From contig NZ_QLTA01000004.1 of assembly GCF_003269065.1 (NCBI RefSeq), forward strand, positions 1 through 64,000: 64,000 bases of DNA. Reading direction: 5' to 3'. The notes beneath the pieces were generated by a model. That model worked only from the letters and a program-made list of their open reading frames with translations. It did not search any database and was not told the origin of the DNA. Shown here one piece after another: positions 19,268 to 27,904 of the stretch. How positions within the stretch are numbered: the stretch's first letter is position 1; every line of letters begins with the position of its first letter. Source of the stretch: Paracidovorax anthurii (lineage in GTDB: Bacteria; Pseudomonadota; Gammaproteobacteria; Burkholderiales; Burkholderiaceae_C). The translations under genes were made by a program, and so were the position numbers.

Positions 19268-19948
19268 ATGACCCTGGAAATCATCGGCGCCGGCCTGGGA
19301 CGCACCGGCACGCTGTCGCTGAAGCTGGCGCTGGAGCATCTGGGCTTCGGCCCCTGCTACCACGCCATGGAGGTCGCGGCCACCGCGAGGCGGTCCGTTC
19401 CGCTGTGGAATGGTGCGATACGCGGCACGCCCGATTGGGACGCTCTTTTCGACGGCTATGCGGCCACCGTCGATTACCCGGGCTGCTGCTTCTGGCGCGA
19501 ATTGCTGGACCACTGTCCGCAGGCCCGGGTGATCCTGTCGGTGCGCGATCCGGACGACTGGTTCGATTCGGTGAGCGAGACGATCTTTTCCCAGGTGCGC
19601 GGCAATCCGCTGCTGGGCGAGCAGGGGGCGGAAATCAGCAGGTTCCTGAGGCGCGATTTCGGAGACCGCATCGGTGACCGTGCATTCATGACCCGCTATT
19701 TCGAGCGCTGGAACCAGGCGGTGATCGAGGCCGTCCCGGCGGGGCGCCTGCTGGTCTTCTCGGCGGGAGAGGGGTGGGAGCCCCTGTGCCGCTTTCTCGG
19801 GGTGCCGGTGCCCGGCGTGCCCTATCCCCGCGAGCACGCGCGCGGCGCAGCGAGCGGCGGCGACCGCCGCGTGCCATCGGACCCGGCCGAACTGGAAGTG
19901 CGCATGCGCGGCTATCTCGATCGGCTGAGCCACAGCGCCTTCGGTTGA
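19268..19948 (+). CDS. Sulfotransferase-family protein (Sulfotransfer_4 type)
   Basis: 226 residues. The N-terminus IIGAGLGRTGTLSLKLALE with LGFGPCYHAMEV, and the second loop SVRDPDDWFDS (91-101), are the signature of the Sulfotransfer_4 family, distantly related to PAPS sulfotransferases; GRTGTLS (11-17) is the phosphate loop. The fold is shared with the sulfotransferase at 15718, but the sequence is clearly of another family, so this is not a recent duplicate. The gene starts 5 bases after the methyltransferase stop without its own strong ribosome binding site, suggesting translational coupling. Its role in the cluster is unknown; a second sulfation or a different acceptor are both possible. 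Confidence 0.82.
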   Translation: MTLEIIGAGLGRTGTLSLKLALEHLGFGPCYHAMEVAATARRSVPLWNGAIRGTPDWDALFDGYAATVDYPGCCFWRELLDHCPQARVILSVRDPDDWFDSVSETIFSQVRGNPLLGEQGAEISRFLRRDFGDRIGDRAFMTRYFERWNQAVIEAVPAGRLLVFSAGEGWEPLCRFLGVPVPGVPYPREHARGAASGGDRRVPSDPAELEVRMRGYLDRLSHSAFG

Positions 19949-19967
19949 TCCGGCCCGGCCCGGTGCG

Positions 19968-21401
19968 CTATGCCCCTTCCCGGGCACCGGCTGCGGCCGG
20001 TGGCGGATCGGACACCCCGCCGGCTGCCGTGGCGGATGTGGCGGACGCTTTGGCCTGGAGCTTCTGCCGCACGATCTGCACGTGGTGCCTGAGCGCATAC
20101 AGCTCGTCCGCATACGACAGCGGCACGCTCACCTTCTCCACCTGCGCTTCGAGCCGGTCGAGCTGGGCGTGCAGCTCCTGCGGCGGCGTGCTGCCGACTT
20201 CCATTTCGTCCTCGATCTCGCGCAGGCGGCCATACCAGCGGAAGACGCGCGAGCGCACGCGGAACTGGTAGAGCGGCGGCACCACGCGCGAGAGCGGCAG
20301 CATCGCGGCCAGCAGCACGCCCAGCACCAGCCACATGCGCTCGACGAGGTTGGCGATCCAGAAGGGCAGGTAGCGCTGCAGCAGCGGCGGCTGGCCGTTG
20401 ATGGCGCGCTCGCCCTCGGCGGCGATGGGCAGCTCGCTGTGGCGCGTGTTCGGAAAATCCCGCGCGCGGTTGAACCAGCCGGCGCCGCCGTGCAGCGTCT
20501 GCGCGTTCTGCGCGAAGAGCTGCAGCAGCGCGGGGTGCGTACCCTCGCGCGCCAGCAGCGAGGTGGTGGAGGCGACGAGGCGCACGTCGGCGGGCGGCAC
20601 GTTGGCCGCCAGATCGGCCACGCCGCGCGGCAGCGTCACGGGCGTGAGGAACGTGAAGAGCCGGCCATAGGCCTCGTTCTGCGGAAAGTCCAGCAGCCGC
20701 ACGCCGGGGGTCTGCAGCAGCATCTGCACCATCAGCGATTCGGGCGCGGAGGCGAACACCAGCGCATCGAGCCGGCCCGCGAGGAACTCGACCGTGGCCG
20801 GCGTCTGGCCGAGCCGCGTGAGCGTGAGCTGGCGCGGCTCCAGATGGTTGGCTTCGAGCAGCTTTTCCATGAGCGTGGGCAGGCCGCTGCCCGGCGTGCC
20901 CACGTTCACGCGCAGGCCGCGCAGCTGGCCCAGGCCGTCTAGCCGCGCGCGGCCCGCGTGGCGGTGCACGGCGTCGGCGCGGTAGAAGATCCACACGGGT
21001 TCCACGAACAGGCTGCCCAGCGATACCAGGGCCTCGGCATCGCCCTCGCGCAGCTCGCCCGTGCCGCCCTGCACGAAGGCCAGATCGGCCTGGCCGTCGC
21101 GCAGCAACTGCAGATTGGCCGACGAGCCCTCGCTCTCCAGCAGCACCACCTCGATGCCCTCGGCCGCCAGCGCCGCCCGATAGCGCTGGCCGAATTCGGC
21201 ATACGCGCTCTGCGCCGGCCCCGTGGCCAGCGTGACCCGGCGCGGCGGGTTGGGCTGCAGCCACCCATAGGCCAGCACCACCAACCCCACGGCCAGGAAG
21301 GCGAGCGGCCCGGCCGACAGCAGCAGGTCGCGCACGTTCAGCAAGGCGGTGCGCACGCGCCGGGCCGCGGTGCGCGACCGCGCGGCAAGCATGACGTTCA
21401 T
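19968..21401 (-). CDS. TAXI-family TRAP transporter solute-binding protein, membrane-anchored
   Basis: 477 residues. A membrane helix at about 28-50 (PLAFLAVGLVVLAYGWLQP) anchors a periplasmic TAXI domain (RRVTLATGPAQSAYAEFGQR, then LRVNVGTPGSG). A second hydrophobic segment follows (about 345-375), then a cytoplasmic charged, coiled-coil-prone tail (EIEDEMEVGSTPPQELHAQL). TAXI proteins normally feed a TRAP permease, but no DctM/DctQ-type gene is nearby, so this may be a sensor or binding protein. ATG at 21401 overlaps the stop of the P1 peptidase gene (ATGA), indicating co-translation. Confidence 0.82.
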   Translation of the reverse strand: MNVMLAARSRTAARRVRTALLNVRDLLLSAGPLAFLAVGLVVLAYGWLQPNPPRRVTLATGPAQSAYAEFGQRYRAALAAEGIEVVLLESEGSSANLQLLRDGQADLAFVQGGTGELREGDAEALVSLGSLFVEPVWIFYRADAVHRHAGRARLDGLGQLRGLRVNVGTPGSGLPTLMEKLLEANHLEPRQLTLTRLGQTPATVEFLAGRLDALVFASAPESLMVQMLLQTPGVRLLDFPQNEAYGRLFTFLTPVTLPRGVADLAANVPPADVRLVASTTSLLAREGTHPALLQLFAQNAQTLHGGAGWFNRARDFPNTRHSELPIAAEGERAINGQPPLLQRYLPFWIANLVERMWLVLGVLLAAMLPLSRVVPPLYQFRVRSRVFRWYGRLREIEDEMEVGSTPPQELHAQLDRLEAQVEKVSVPLSYADELYALRHHVQIVRQKLQAKASATSATAAGGVSDPPPAAAGAREGA

Positions 21402-22495
21402 GGCCAGCCCGCTCCCCACGGCGCCGTGCCGGCCAGATCGGCCGCGCAGGGCAGGTGCAGCCCCTCGGGCGTGGTGAGCGCCCGGGCCGCCAGCACCGCG
21501 CGCAGCGTGGCGCGCGCCGTGGCCTCGGCCGCCATGGTGGCCAGCACCATCATGCCCAGCGGCTTGCCCGCGAGCCCCGTGCCCAGCGCAAAGAGCGTGT
21601 CGCCATCCGAGAGCGTGTGTACCGGGTTGATGGCCCGCGCCAGCCCGTCGTGCGCGCACACGGCCAGCCGCCGCGCCTGCGCCTTGGTGATGACGGCATC
21701 GGTGGCCACCACGCCGATGGTGGTGTTGGTGCCGGCCAGCAGCGGGTGCGGCGCTTCCCCGGCCAGCAGGGCGCGGCGCGTGTCGCGCAACTGCCGGCCA
21801 TCGGCCGTGCGCGCGCCCGCCACGGGGCGGCCCGTCTCCGGGTCCACCACGTCGCCCACCGCGTTGCAGGCCACCAGCGCGCCCACCGTCACGCCATCCA
21901 CCGTGACCGACGCGCTGCCGATACCGCCTTTCATCGCATGCGGCATTCCGAAGAGCTTGCCCACCGCCGCCCCGGCGCCCGCACCCACGCAGCCCTCGGC
22001 CACCGCCGCGCGCGACGCGGCCTCGCAGGCCGCATAGCCTGCCGCCGCATCGGGCCGGATGCGCGCATCGCCCACATGCAGGTCGAACAGCACCGCCGCC
22101 GGCACCAGCGGCACGCGCGCCGCGCCCACGTCGAAGCCCACCCCGCGCTCCTCCAGCCACCGCACCGCGCCCGTGGCCGCGTCCAGCCCGAAGGCGCTGC
22201 CCCCGGCCAGCACCACGGCATGGATGCGGTCCACGAGGTGCGTGGGCTCCAGCAGATCGGTCTCGCGCGTGCCGGGGGCCGCGCCGCGCACGTCCACGCC
22301 GGCCACGGCGCCCGCGCGTGCGATGACGACGGTGCAGCCGGTGGGGCGGTGGGGGGAGGTGGCGTGGCCGACTTCGATGCCGGCGACGCGGGTGAGGGAG
22401 CCGGGGTCTGGGGAGACGGTGGCAGGGGGCAGGGCGGGCATGCGGAGGTCAGCGGGTGGCTGGGCGAACGGGCGAGCGGGCGAGGGTGTCACCAT
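21398..22495 (-). CDS. P1-family (DmpA/BapA-type) aminopeptidase
   Basis: 365 residues. The N-terminal half has VAGIEVGHAT and GCTVVI, and the middle VLAGGSAFGLDAATGAVRWL. The likely self-cleavage site is in NTTIGVVATDA (about residue 255), where the Thr would become the nucleophile of the small chain. P1 peptidases cut N-terminal residues or beta-peptides and sit in the cytoplasm or periplasm. Start choice is uncertain (22495 used; 22441 and 22579 are alternatives, none with a good ribosome binding site). It overlaps the TAXI gene by 4 bases. Confidence 0.85.
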   Translation of the reverse strand: MVTPSPARPFAQPPADLRMPALPPATVSPDPGSLTRVAGIEVGHATSPHRPTGCTVVIARAGAVAGVDVRGAAPGTRETDLLEPTHLVDRIHAVVLAGGSAFGLDAATGAVRWLEERGVGFDVGAARVPLVPAAVLFDLHVGDARIRPDAAAGYAACEAASRAAVAEGCVGAGAGAAVGKLFGMPHAMKGGIGSASVTVDGVTVGALVACNAVGDVVDPETGRPVAGARTADGRQLRDTRRALLAGEAPHPLLAGTNTTIGVVATDAVITKAQARRLAVCAHDGLARAINPVHTLSDGDTLFALGTGLAGKPLGMMVLATMAAEATARATLRAVLAARALTTPEGLHLPCAADLAGTAPWGAGWP

Positions 22496-23063
22496 AGCGC
22501 ATGAATGAATGGGTGAGCGGCGCATGCGGAAGGGCGGGGCGCAAGGTGGCTGGATTCCGCCACGGTCCGAGGCCGTCATCGTGGCTCTTGGCTTGATCGG
22601 GTCATGGCGGCTTACTTCGGGGTTGCAGCGCAGCGTGGTTTTGTCGGGGGCTTCTGTTCGTCACCTCGGAATCTGCCATGAGGTGTATGCAGTTAGGACG
22701 GCTTTACGCCTCGCTGCAGTCGCTCAAGATGCCAGTGGCTACAACGGCTTTGCAGCGTTTGCTGACGATGGATGTAGCTAAGCGCACTGACGCTGCATGC
22801 TAGAAAACGGCTGTTTGGTTCGGAGCCCGGGGCTGGCTGTCAACGACGGCTGTCCGGTGTACTGCGGGTCACAGGGCTTCCGCGACTCAAAGTGTGTACG
22901 CCATCGACCGCGCTCCCATCGCCTGTACTGGCGGTTTCGACCCAGAGCAGTTGTTCACAATACCCCGGTGAACGCCTGCAGTGCGCTAGGAGAGGACACT
23001 CGCCGGAGCCTCGTTTGCAATAAATGGGCTGTCAGTTTAACCAGTTTTATATAGGAGGAAGAT
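22496..23063. other. Intergenic stretch, no gene recognised
   Basis: 568 bases where the composition drops from chromosome-like GC to AT-rich near 23040. Short frames (for example 22680-22805 on plus) have no ribosome binding site and no recognised product. It probably contains the left junction of an acquired segment. Confidence 0.4.
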
Positions 23064-23618
23064 TTGAAAAGAATTAAAAGAGAGTACGGATTGGAGCTTG
23101 ATCCATTTGCTTGTTATAAAATGGAATTTCTCCATAATAAATCAAAAGAAAATTTTGAGTCGACTGAGAAATGGCTTTATCTTGGCGCCAATGATAGAGA
23201 TCGTGCATTTGCCAAGGTAGGTATAACCATGGGAAATCTAACGACACGCTCATCCAGCTCGGAGAGCCCAGGTTATTATCTGTTTTGTGCTTTTAAGTGC
23301 GTAAACAATATAACCAAAAATCAGCTGGAATCTATAGAGGAAGATGCTTTAAGCCATCTTGAAGGAGTATTTCGGCACTCTGATGGTTCGATTAAGCGAG
23401 CTTTGCATTATGAATCGGAGTACATCTCAGAATGTTTTTTTGAAGTTGATTTTCTGGATTTTTTTCGCGCACTCCATTACCACCTGTACAAGAATCATCG
23501 CAATGATTTCATGCCTTGTGGGTTTGAAAATGATGAGGGTGAATTCTTGGATTGCGAATTTAATCCGCGCATCTCACGCGATGAAATCAATAGATACATA
23601 AGAATGATTCTCCAATAG
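23064..23618 (+). CDS. Orphan low-GC protein, possibly GIY-YIG/T5orf172-like
   Basis: 184 residues starting at TTG 23064, with GGAGG at 5 bases' spacing, a very good ribosome binding site. The segment KWLYLGANDRDRAFAKVGIT followed by NLTTRSSSSESPGYYLF recalls the start of GIY-YIG-like T5orf172 domains (Tyr-Leu-Gly, then Lys-Val-Gly-Ile-Thr and an Arg), which occur in phage and mobile-element nucleases. The similarity is short and unproven. The gene is AT-rich, unlike everything around it, and is followed by an IS5 remnant, so it was probably acquired. No partner gene is seen. Confidence 0.6.
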   Translation: MKRIKREYGLELDPFACYKMEFLHNKSKENFESTEKWLYLGANDRDRAFAKVGITMGNLTTRSSSSESPGYYLFCAFKCVNNITKNQLESIEEDALSHLEGVFRHSDGSIKRALHYESEYISECFFEVDFLDFFRALHYHLYKNHRNDFMPCGFENDEGEFLDCEFNPRISRDEINRYIRMILQ

Positions 23619-23680
23619 TGCCATTAGAGCGTGTTATGAAACTTGCTCCGTGAGAGCGAGGCCGTGGGTAGAGTTTGCGA

Positions 23681-24100
23681 ATGTCACGCAAGCCCCACCC
23701 GATGGACTTCAGCGATAAAGAATGGAGCTTCGCTGCGCCCTACCTGAGACCCTGATGGACCAGCATGCTCCACAGCGCGAGCACGATCTGCGCGAATTCT
23801 TTTCAACGCCCTGCGCTGGCTGGTGTGCGCGGGGAGCGCCCAGGCGGACGTTGCCCAACGATCGGCCGCCTTGGGAGGCGGTCTCACCAGCAGAGCCGCC
23901 GCTGGCTGGATGCAGGCTACTTCGAAGCGATGGTCTCGGATCTGCGCTCCATCATTCACGTGACACAAGGTCGCCAGGCCCAGCCTAACGCCGCAGTGAT
24001 GGATGGGCGTACTCGCGAGGGCTGCCCGCGTGCCGGCTACGACGGCTACAAGCGCGGCATCCTTAGCGGCGCGCTTGCCAGAGGTTGATGAGCGACCGCT
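23681..24100 (+). pseudogene. IS5-family transposase remnant
   Basis: The frame opens MSRKPHPMDFSDKEWSFAA and stops after 24 residues. IS5-like pieces then continue in other frames: REHDLREFF, then LDAGYFEAMVSDLRSIIHVT, QAQPNAAVMDGRTREG and PRAGYDGYKRG. Together they are the first half of an IS5-type DDE transposase, broken by a stop and frameshifts and cut off before the C-terminal catalytic residues. It is dead. Confidence 0.8.
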
Positions 24101-24578
24101 TTGATCGCACAGCCGCCGCTTGAACCTTCCACACTGAGAGTCGGTAACCAGCCTAAAACGGTCACATAGCACTGGGAGGGGACCGAAGACCTTGACCGAT
24201 CAATCTGTCTGACTGACATCGGCCTTTCCTGAGGAGTGCTTTCAGACACAAGCCGTACCCCTTCATGGGACTGGCTTATCGCACTGGAAGGATTTGATAC
24301 TTTCTCCCTCGATGCGGAGGACAGTCAGGCCGACGAAATTGCTGTCTCCCTGCGTCTGCGTGACGGAGTATTGAATCCCCCAACCTCAAACATGAGCGAG
24401 TCAGCCGCTACGTCTTCTGACAGGCAATGGCTGGCCGCAAGGATGTCGCCCAACGAGCCGGGAGCCATAGCACGGAGTACAGCGGCACGCGTGTTCACCA
24501 AGGCTCCCGTTCCCATTCAAGACCCGCAGTTTCACCACTGGCCGAAGGTGCATCGATGCGTTCTGGCGGCGAGAAGAT
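24101..24578. other. Scar downstream of the IS5 remnant, no gene recognised
   Basis: 478 bases with only short frames on both strands, none with an initiation signal or a recognisable product. Taken with the dead transposase, this looks like rearranged or decaying DNA. Confidence 0.4.
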
Positions 24579-25073
24579 TCAACGCGCCTGCGCGCGCTGG
24601 ATGACGGGCTGGGAGCCATCAGGCCGAATCGTGATGGCGCTGATCTCGGGCTCTTCCGTGCCGTTGAAACAGGACGCGGGATTCTCGAACTCGGTTGCGG
24701 GAAGAATCTTCTTGCCGTTGAAGAAGATGGTGACCTCGCCGGTAATCCGTGCCCCGCATTGCCCCTGAAGGTTTGCGTTGAACACCACTGGCTTGAGGTG
24801 GTAGGTGAACACCCCGTGCGCCTTATGGCACGAGAGTTTCCTGGAAAGAAGCGCCGTGACATAGCAAGGGCCATTGTCGGGGCACTGCTTCGGTCTCAGG
24901 AGGCTCCACAAATCCACAGCATGCGCTCGGGCCTGCTTCGATTCTCTGTCCGTGAAGTACCTCACCGTCATGTTCTCGTTCGTGGCACCGCAGTCGAGCG
25001 TCACGGCTTGAGCGAAGGCAGTCTTTGACAGGAAGAGGAGCGTTGCCGCAACCCAGGCTCGGTAATGGATCAT
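24579..25073 (-). CDS. Hypothetical secreted protein with six cysteines
   Basis: 164 residues from ATG at 25073. A clear Sec signal (YRAWVAATLLFLSKTAFA) is followed by a mature part with six Cys (LDC, KQC, GPC, LSC, GQC, ASC), enough for three disulfides, fitting a periplasmic or exported beta-rich protein. No family is recognised. The longer frame upstream (to 25154) would bury the signal peptide, so the shorter start is preferred. It stands alone between the IS scar and the cupin gene. Confidence 0.65.
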   Translation of the reverse strand: MIHYRAWVAATLLFLSKTAFAQAVTLDCGATNENMTVRYFTDRESKQARAHAVDLWSLLRPKQCPDNGPCYVTALLSRKLSCHKAHGVFTYHLKPVVFNANLQGQCGARITGEVTIFFNGKKILPATEFENPASCFNGTEEPEISAITIRPDGSQPVIQRAQAR

Positions 25074-25248
25074 GCGGCCGATTCTGCCAAACGCTTCGCA
25101 ACGGCCCGCGTTTCCGAGCCGGGTGAGGGATGGCGCGGCACCGCGTTTGGGCACCGGCGTCAGGAGCAGCGCTGCCAGCCGGTGGCATTGCGGTGCGCCT
25201 GGATGCGATGGCGCCCCCGCGGCGGCCCCGCCGACCGCCCCGGCCGTG

Positions 25249-25602
25249 TCAGGCCATCACCCACACCTTGCGCACCGTCTCGATCGTGCGCCACGTGCCC
25301 ACGTACCCCGGCTTCATGATGAAGCAGTCGCCGGCCTTGAAGAGCTTCGGCCCATGGCCCTTTTCGGTGATCTCCACCACGCCGGAAAGGATCAGGCAGA
25401 ACTCCCAGGTCTCGCCCTTGATGGAGTGGTTGAGGCCTGGCGTGGATTCCCACACGCCCGCGCGAACGGCGCCGTCCTTGGCGCTGTCGATGTCCCAGTT
25501 GCGGCAGACGATGTCGCCCTCGATCACGCGGTCGGCTGGGGGGCGGTATTCGCGCGCCTCGCCGAGCTGGTCGAAGGGGAAGGAAACGAGCAAGTCGGAC
25601 AT
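25249..25602 (-). CDS. Cupin-domain protein
   Basis: 117 residues, a single small cupin barrel. Motif 1 is degenerate (around ESTPGLNHSIKGETWEFCLI), and motif 2 is GDCFIMKPGYVGTWRT, typical of Cupin_3/DUF861 proteins. Such proteins bind a metal or small molecule; some are ureidoglycolate-related, but the function here is not readable. It stands alone, 176 bases downstream of the DUF411 gene on the same strand. Confidence 0.8.
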   Translation of the reverse strand: MSDLLVSFPFDQLGEAREYRPPADRVIEGDIVCRNWDIDSAKDGAVRAGVWESTPGLNHSIKGETWEFCLILSGVVEITEKGHGPKLFKAGDCFIMKPGYVGTWRTIETVRKVWVMA

Positions 25603-25778
25603 GGCGCAAGACCCGGCAAGGGAAGAGTGTTGGAGGAGGCTCCGATGCTAGGCGCGCACGCCGCCGGTGCGGTGCCGAAAAGGCCGGCGCGAACGGGCGC
25701 ACATGCGCTATTGGGGCCGCGCCCCGGCGCAATCTGCCGCTGTGGGCGTGGGGCGCGCGGCGGCACGCGTCATGCGCG

Positions 25779-26297
25779 TCATGCGGGGGCCTTGCCGGCC
25801 TGCGCGGGGTAGCTCGTGAACACGCGGGTGCTGCCGTCGCGCGCGACGAGCAGCACGTCGTAGGCGTCGCGGCGGCCGCCATAGATCGCGCCGTCCATGC
25901 CGGGCGAGCCCACGGGCATGCCGGGCACGGCCAGGCCCAGGGCCTGGGGCTTTTCGCGCAGCAGGCGCCGCACGTCGGCGGCGGGTACGTGGCCTTCGAT
26001 GAGGTAGCCGCCGACGAGGGCCGTGTGGCACGAGCCCAGGCGGTCGGGCAGGCCCAGGCGCTTGCGCACGGCGGTGTTGCCCGTTTCGTGCACGGTGGGC
26101 GCGAAGCCGTTGGCGCGCAGGTGGTCCACCCAGTCCTGGCAGCAGCCGCAGCTCGGGTCTTTCCAGACTTCGAGCGGGGTGGGCGGGGCGCTGGCCTGGG
26201 CCCGGGCGGGCAGGGCGGTGGCGGCGGCACTGGCCGCCGCGGCGGCGAGCAGGGCGCGGCGGCGCAGGGGGGCGGAATGCGGGGTGGTTTGGTGCAT
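25779..26297 (-). CDS. DUF411 metal-binding protein (exported)
   Basis: 172 residues from ATG at 26297, which has AGGAG 8 bases upstream. The N-terminus [20 protein letters not shown] is a signal peptide, possibly Tat-type. The DUF411 domain has the Cys motif DPSCGCCQDW (Cys50, 52, 53) and later GSCHTALVGGYLIEGHVP. Family members occur in copper and other metal resistance clusters and probably bind metal in the periplasm. It follows the multicopper oxidase gene, consistent with copper handling. Confidence 0.88.
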   Translation of the reverse strand: MHQTTPHSAPLRRRALLAAAAASAAATALPARAQASAPPTPLEVWKDPSCGCCQDWVDHLRANGFAPTVHETGNTAVRKRLGLPDRLGSCHTALVGGYLIEGHVPAADVRRLLREKPQALGLAVPGMPVGSPGMDGAIYGGRRDAYDVLLVARDGSTRVFTSYPAQAGKAPA

Positions 26298-26415
26298 GGC
26301 AGGGCTCCTGGAAAGGTGCGGGATGGCGGGTGCGCGGCGGGCCGGGGGGAAGGGCTCGCCCTGCCCAGGAGGCCGCCAGAGGGCTCCCAGGGCGTGGATA
26401 GGTGATGAAAAGTCT

Positions 26416-26451
26416 TCCATGTCGCCGTATTTGCTATGGAGTTTGCTATTT
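26416..26451 (-). repeat. Dispersed AT-rich repeat, copy C
   Basis: The minus strand reads AATAGCAAACTCCATAGCAA followed by ATACGGCGACATGGA, matching copies at 4675-4711 and 31147-31183. It sits between the multicopper oxidase stop and the DUF411 start. Confidence 0.65.
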
Positions 26452-26483
26452 ATTTCGTAGCGATTGCGGGCTGGCCCGCCCGT

Positions 26484-27902
26484 TCAGTGGTGGGCATGGC
26501 CGGGCTTGCGCACGTTGGCGCGGTCGGTAGCGCGGTCCGGGGCGGAAGGCGCGGCGCCTGTGGGCGGGTGGGCGTGCGCGGGGGGCAGGCCGGCCGGTTC
26601 GCCCTGCCATTCGCGCGCCACGGTGCCGGGCGGATGCGCGTAGTCGCCGGGGTCGCGCCAGTCGCCGCGCGCCAGGCCCTCGCGCACCTTGAGCACGCTG
26701 AACATGCCGCCCATCTCCAGCGGGCCGAAGGGGCCGGTGCCGGCCATCATGGGCAGGGTGTTGTCGGGCAGGGGCATTTCCATGGCGCCCATGTCGGCCA
26801 TGCCGCGTTCGCCCATGGCCATGTAGTCGGGCACGATCTTGCGGATCTTTCCCGCGAGGTCCTCATGCTGAACGCCGATCATGGTGGGCACGTCGTGGCC
26901 CATGGCGCCCATGGTGTGGTGGCTCTTGTGGCAGTGCACGGCCCAGTCGCCCGGCTCGTCGGCGATAAATTCGATCTGCCGCATCTGGCCCACGGCGATG
27001 TCGGTGGTCACCTCGGGCCAGCGGGCCGAGGGGGGCACGGTGCCGCCGTCGGTGCCCGTCACCTCGAACTCGTGGCCGTGCACATGGATGGGGTGGTTGG
27101 TCATGGTGAGGTTGCCCACGCGCAGCCGCACGCGTTCGCCGCGCCCGGCCACGATGGGGTCGATGCCGGGGAAGACGCGGCTGTTCCACGACCAGATGTT
27201 GAAGTCGGTCATCTCATTCACGCGCGGCGTGCGGCTGCCGGGCTCCACCGCGAAGGCGCCCAGCAGGAAGGCGACGTCGCGGTGCGCCGTGGCGATCTGC
27301 GGGTGCCGGCCGCGCGCGTCCAGGCGCGGGTGGGTGATCCACAGGCCCATGAGGCCCATGGCCATCTGCACCATCTCGTCGGCGTGCGGGTGGTACATGA
27401 AGGTGCCGGGCCGCCGCGCGGTGAACTCGTAGACGAAGGTCTTGCCGGCGGGAATGGCCGGCTGGGTGAGGCCCGAGACGCCGTCCATGCCGCAGGGCAG
27501 GCGCTGGCCGTGCCAGTGCACGCTGGTGTGCTCGGGCAGGCGGTTGGTGACGAAGATGCGCACGCGGTCGCCCTCGACCACCTCGATGGTGGGGCCGGGG
27601 CTCTGCCCGTTGTAGCCCCAGAGGTTGACGCTGAAGCCGGGTGCGAACTCGCGCACCACGGGCTCGGCGACGAGGTGGAATTCCTTGACGCCGTCGTTCA
27701 TGCGCCAGGGCAGGCTCCAGCCGTTGAGGGTGACCACGGGGTGGAAGGGCCGGCCGTCGGGGGGCGGCGGCGGCACCCGGGTGCCCGGGCCCTGCTGGCT
27801 GGCGGCCTCGGGCAGGGCGGCGAGGGCGGCGCGGCCCACGGAGGCGGCCGAGAGCGCGGCCACGGCCGTGGCCGCGCCGGCGAAGAAGTTTCTGCGTTGC
27901 AT
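26484..27902 (-). CDS. Multicopper oxidase (copper resistance type)
   Basis: 472 residues. A Tat signal with twin Arg (MQRRNFFAGAA) is followed by three cupredoxin domains. All four copper-binding blocks are present: HWHGQ, HPHADEM, HPIHVHGHEF and HCHKSHHTMGAM. The last gives the type 1 Cys-His-Met site. Family enzymes oxidise Cu(I) or phenolic substrates with O2 in the periplasm. A His-rich tail ends the protein (KPGHAHH). It follows the TolC-like gene by 2 bases and shares its operon. A CueO/CopA-like role in copper tolerance is inferred from the cluster. Confidence 0.9.
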   Translation of the reverse strand: MQRRNFFAGAATAVAALSAASVGRAALAALPEAASQQGPGTRVPPPPPDGRPFHPVVTLNGWSLPWRMNDGVKEFHLVAEPVVREFAPGFSVNLWGYNGQSPGPTIEVVEGDRVRIFVTNRLPEHTSVHWHGQRLPCGMDGVSGLTQPAIPAGKTFVYEFTARRPGTFMYHPHADEMVQMAMGLMGLWITHPRLDARGRHPQIATAHRDVAFLLGAFAVEPGSRTPRVNEMTDFNIWSWNSRVFPGIDPIVAGRGERVRLRVGNLTMTNHPIHVHGHEFEVTGTDGGTVPPSARWPEVTTDIAVGQMRQIEFIADEPGDWAVHCHKSHHTMGAMGHDVPTMIGVQHEDLAGKIRKIVPDYMAMGERGMADMGAMEMPLPDNTLPMMAGTGPFGPLEMGGMFSVLKVREGLARGDWRDPGDYAHPPGTVAREWQGEPAGLPPAHAHPPTGAAPSAPDRATDRANVRKPGHAHH

Positions 27903-27904
27903 GG

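Noticed and set aside
22680-22805. 42-codon plus frame in the spacer
   Set aside because: No ribosome binding site and no recognisable product.
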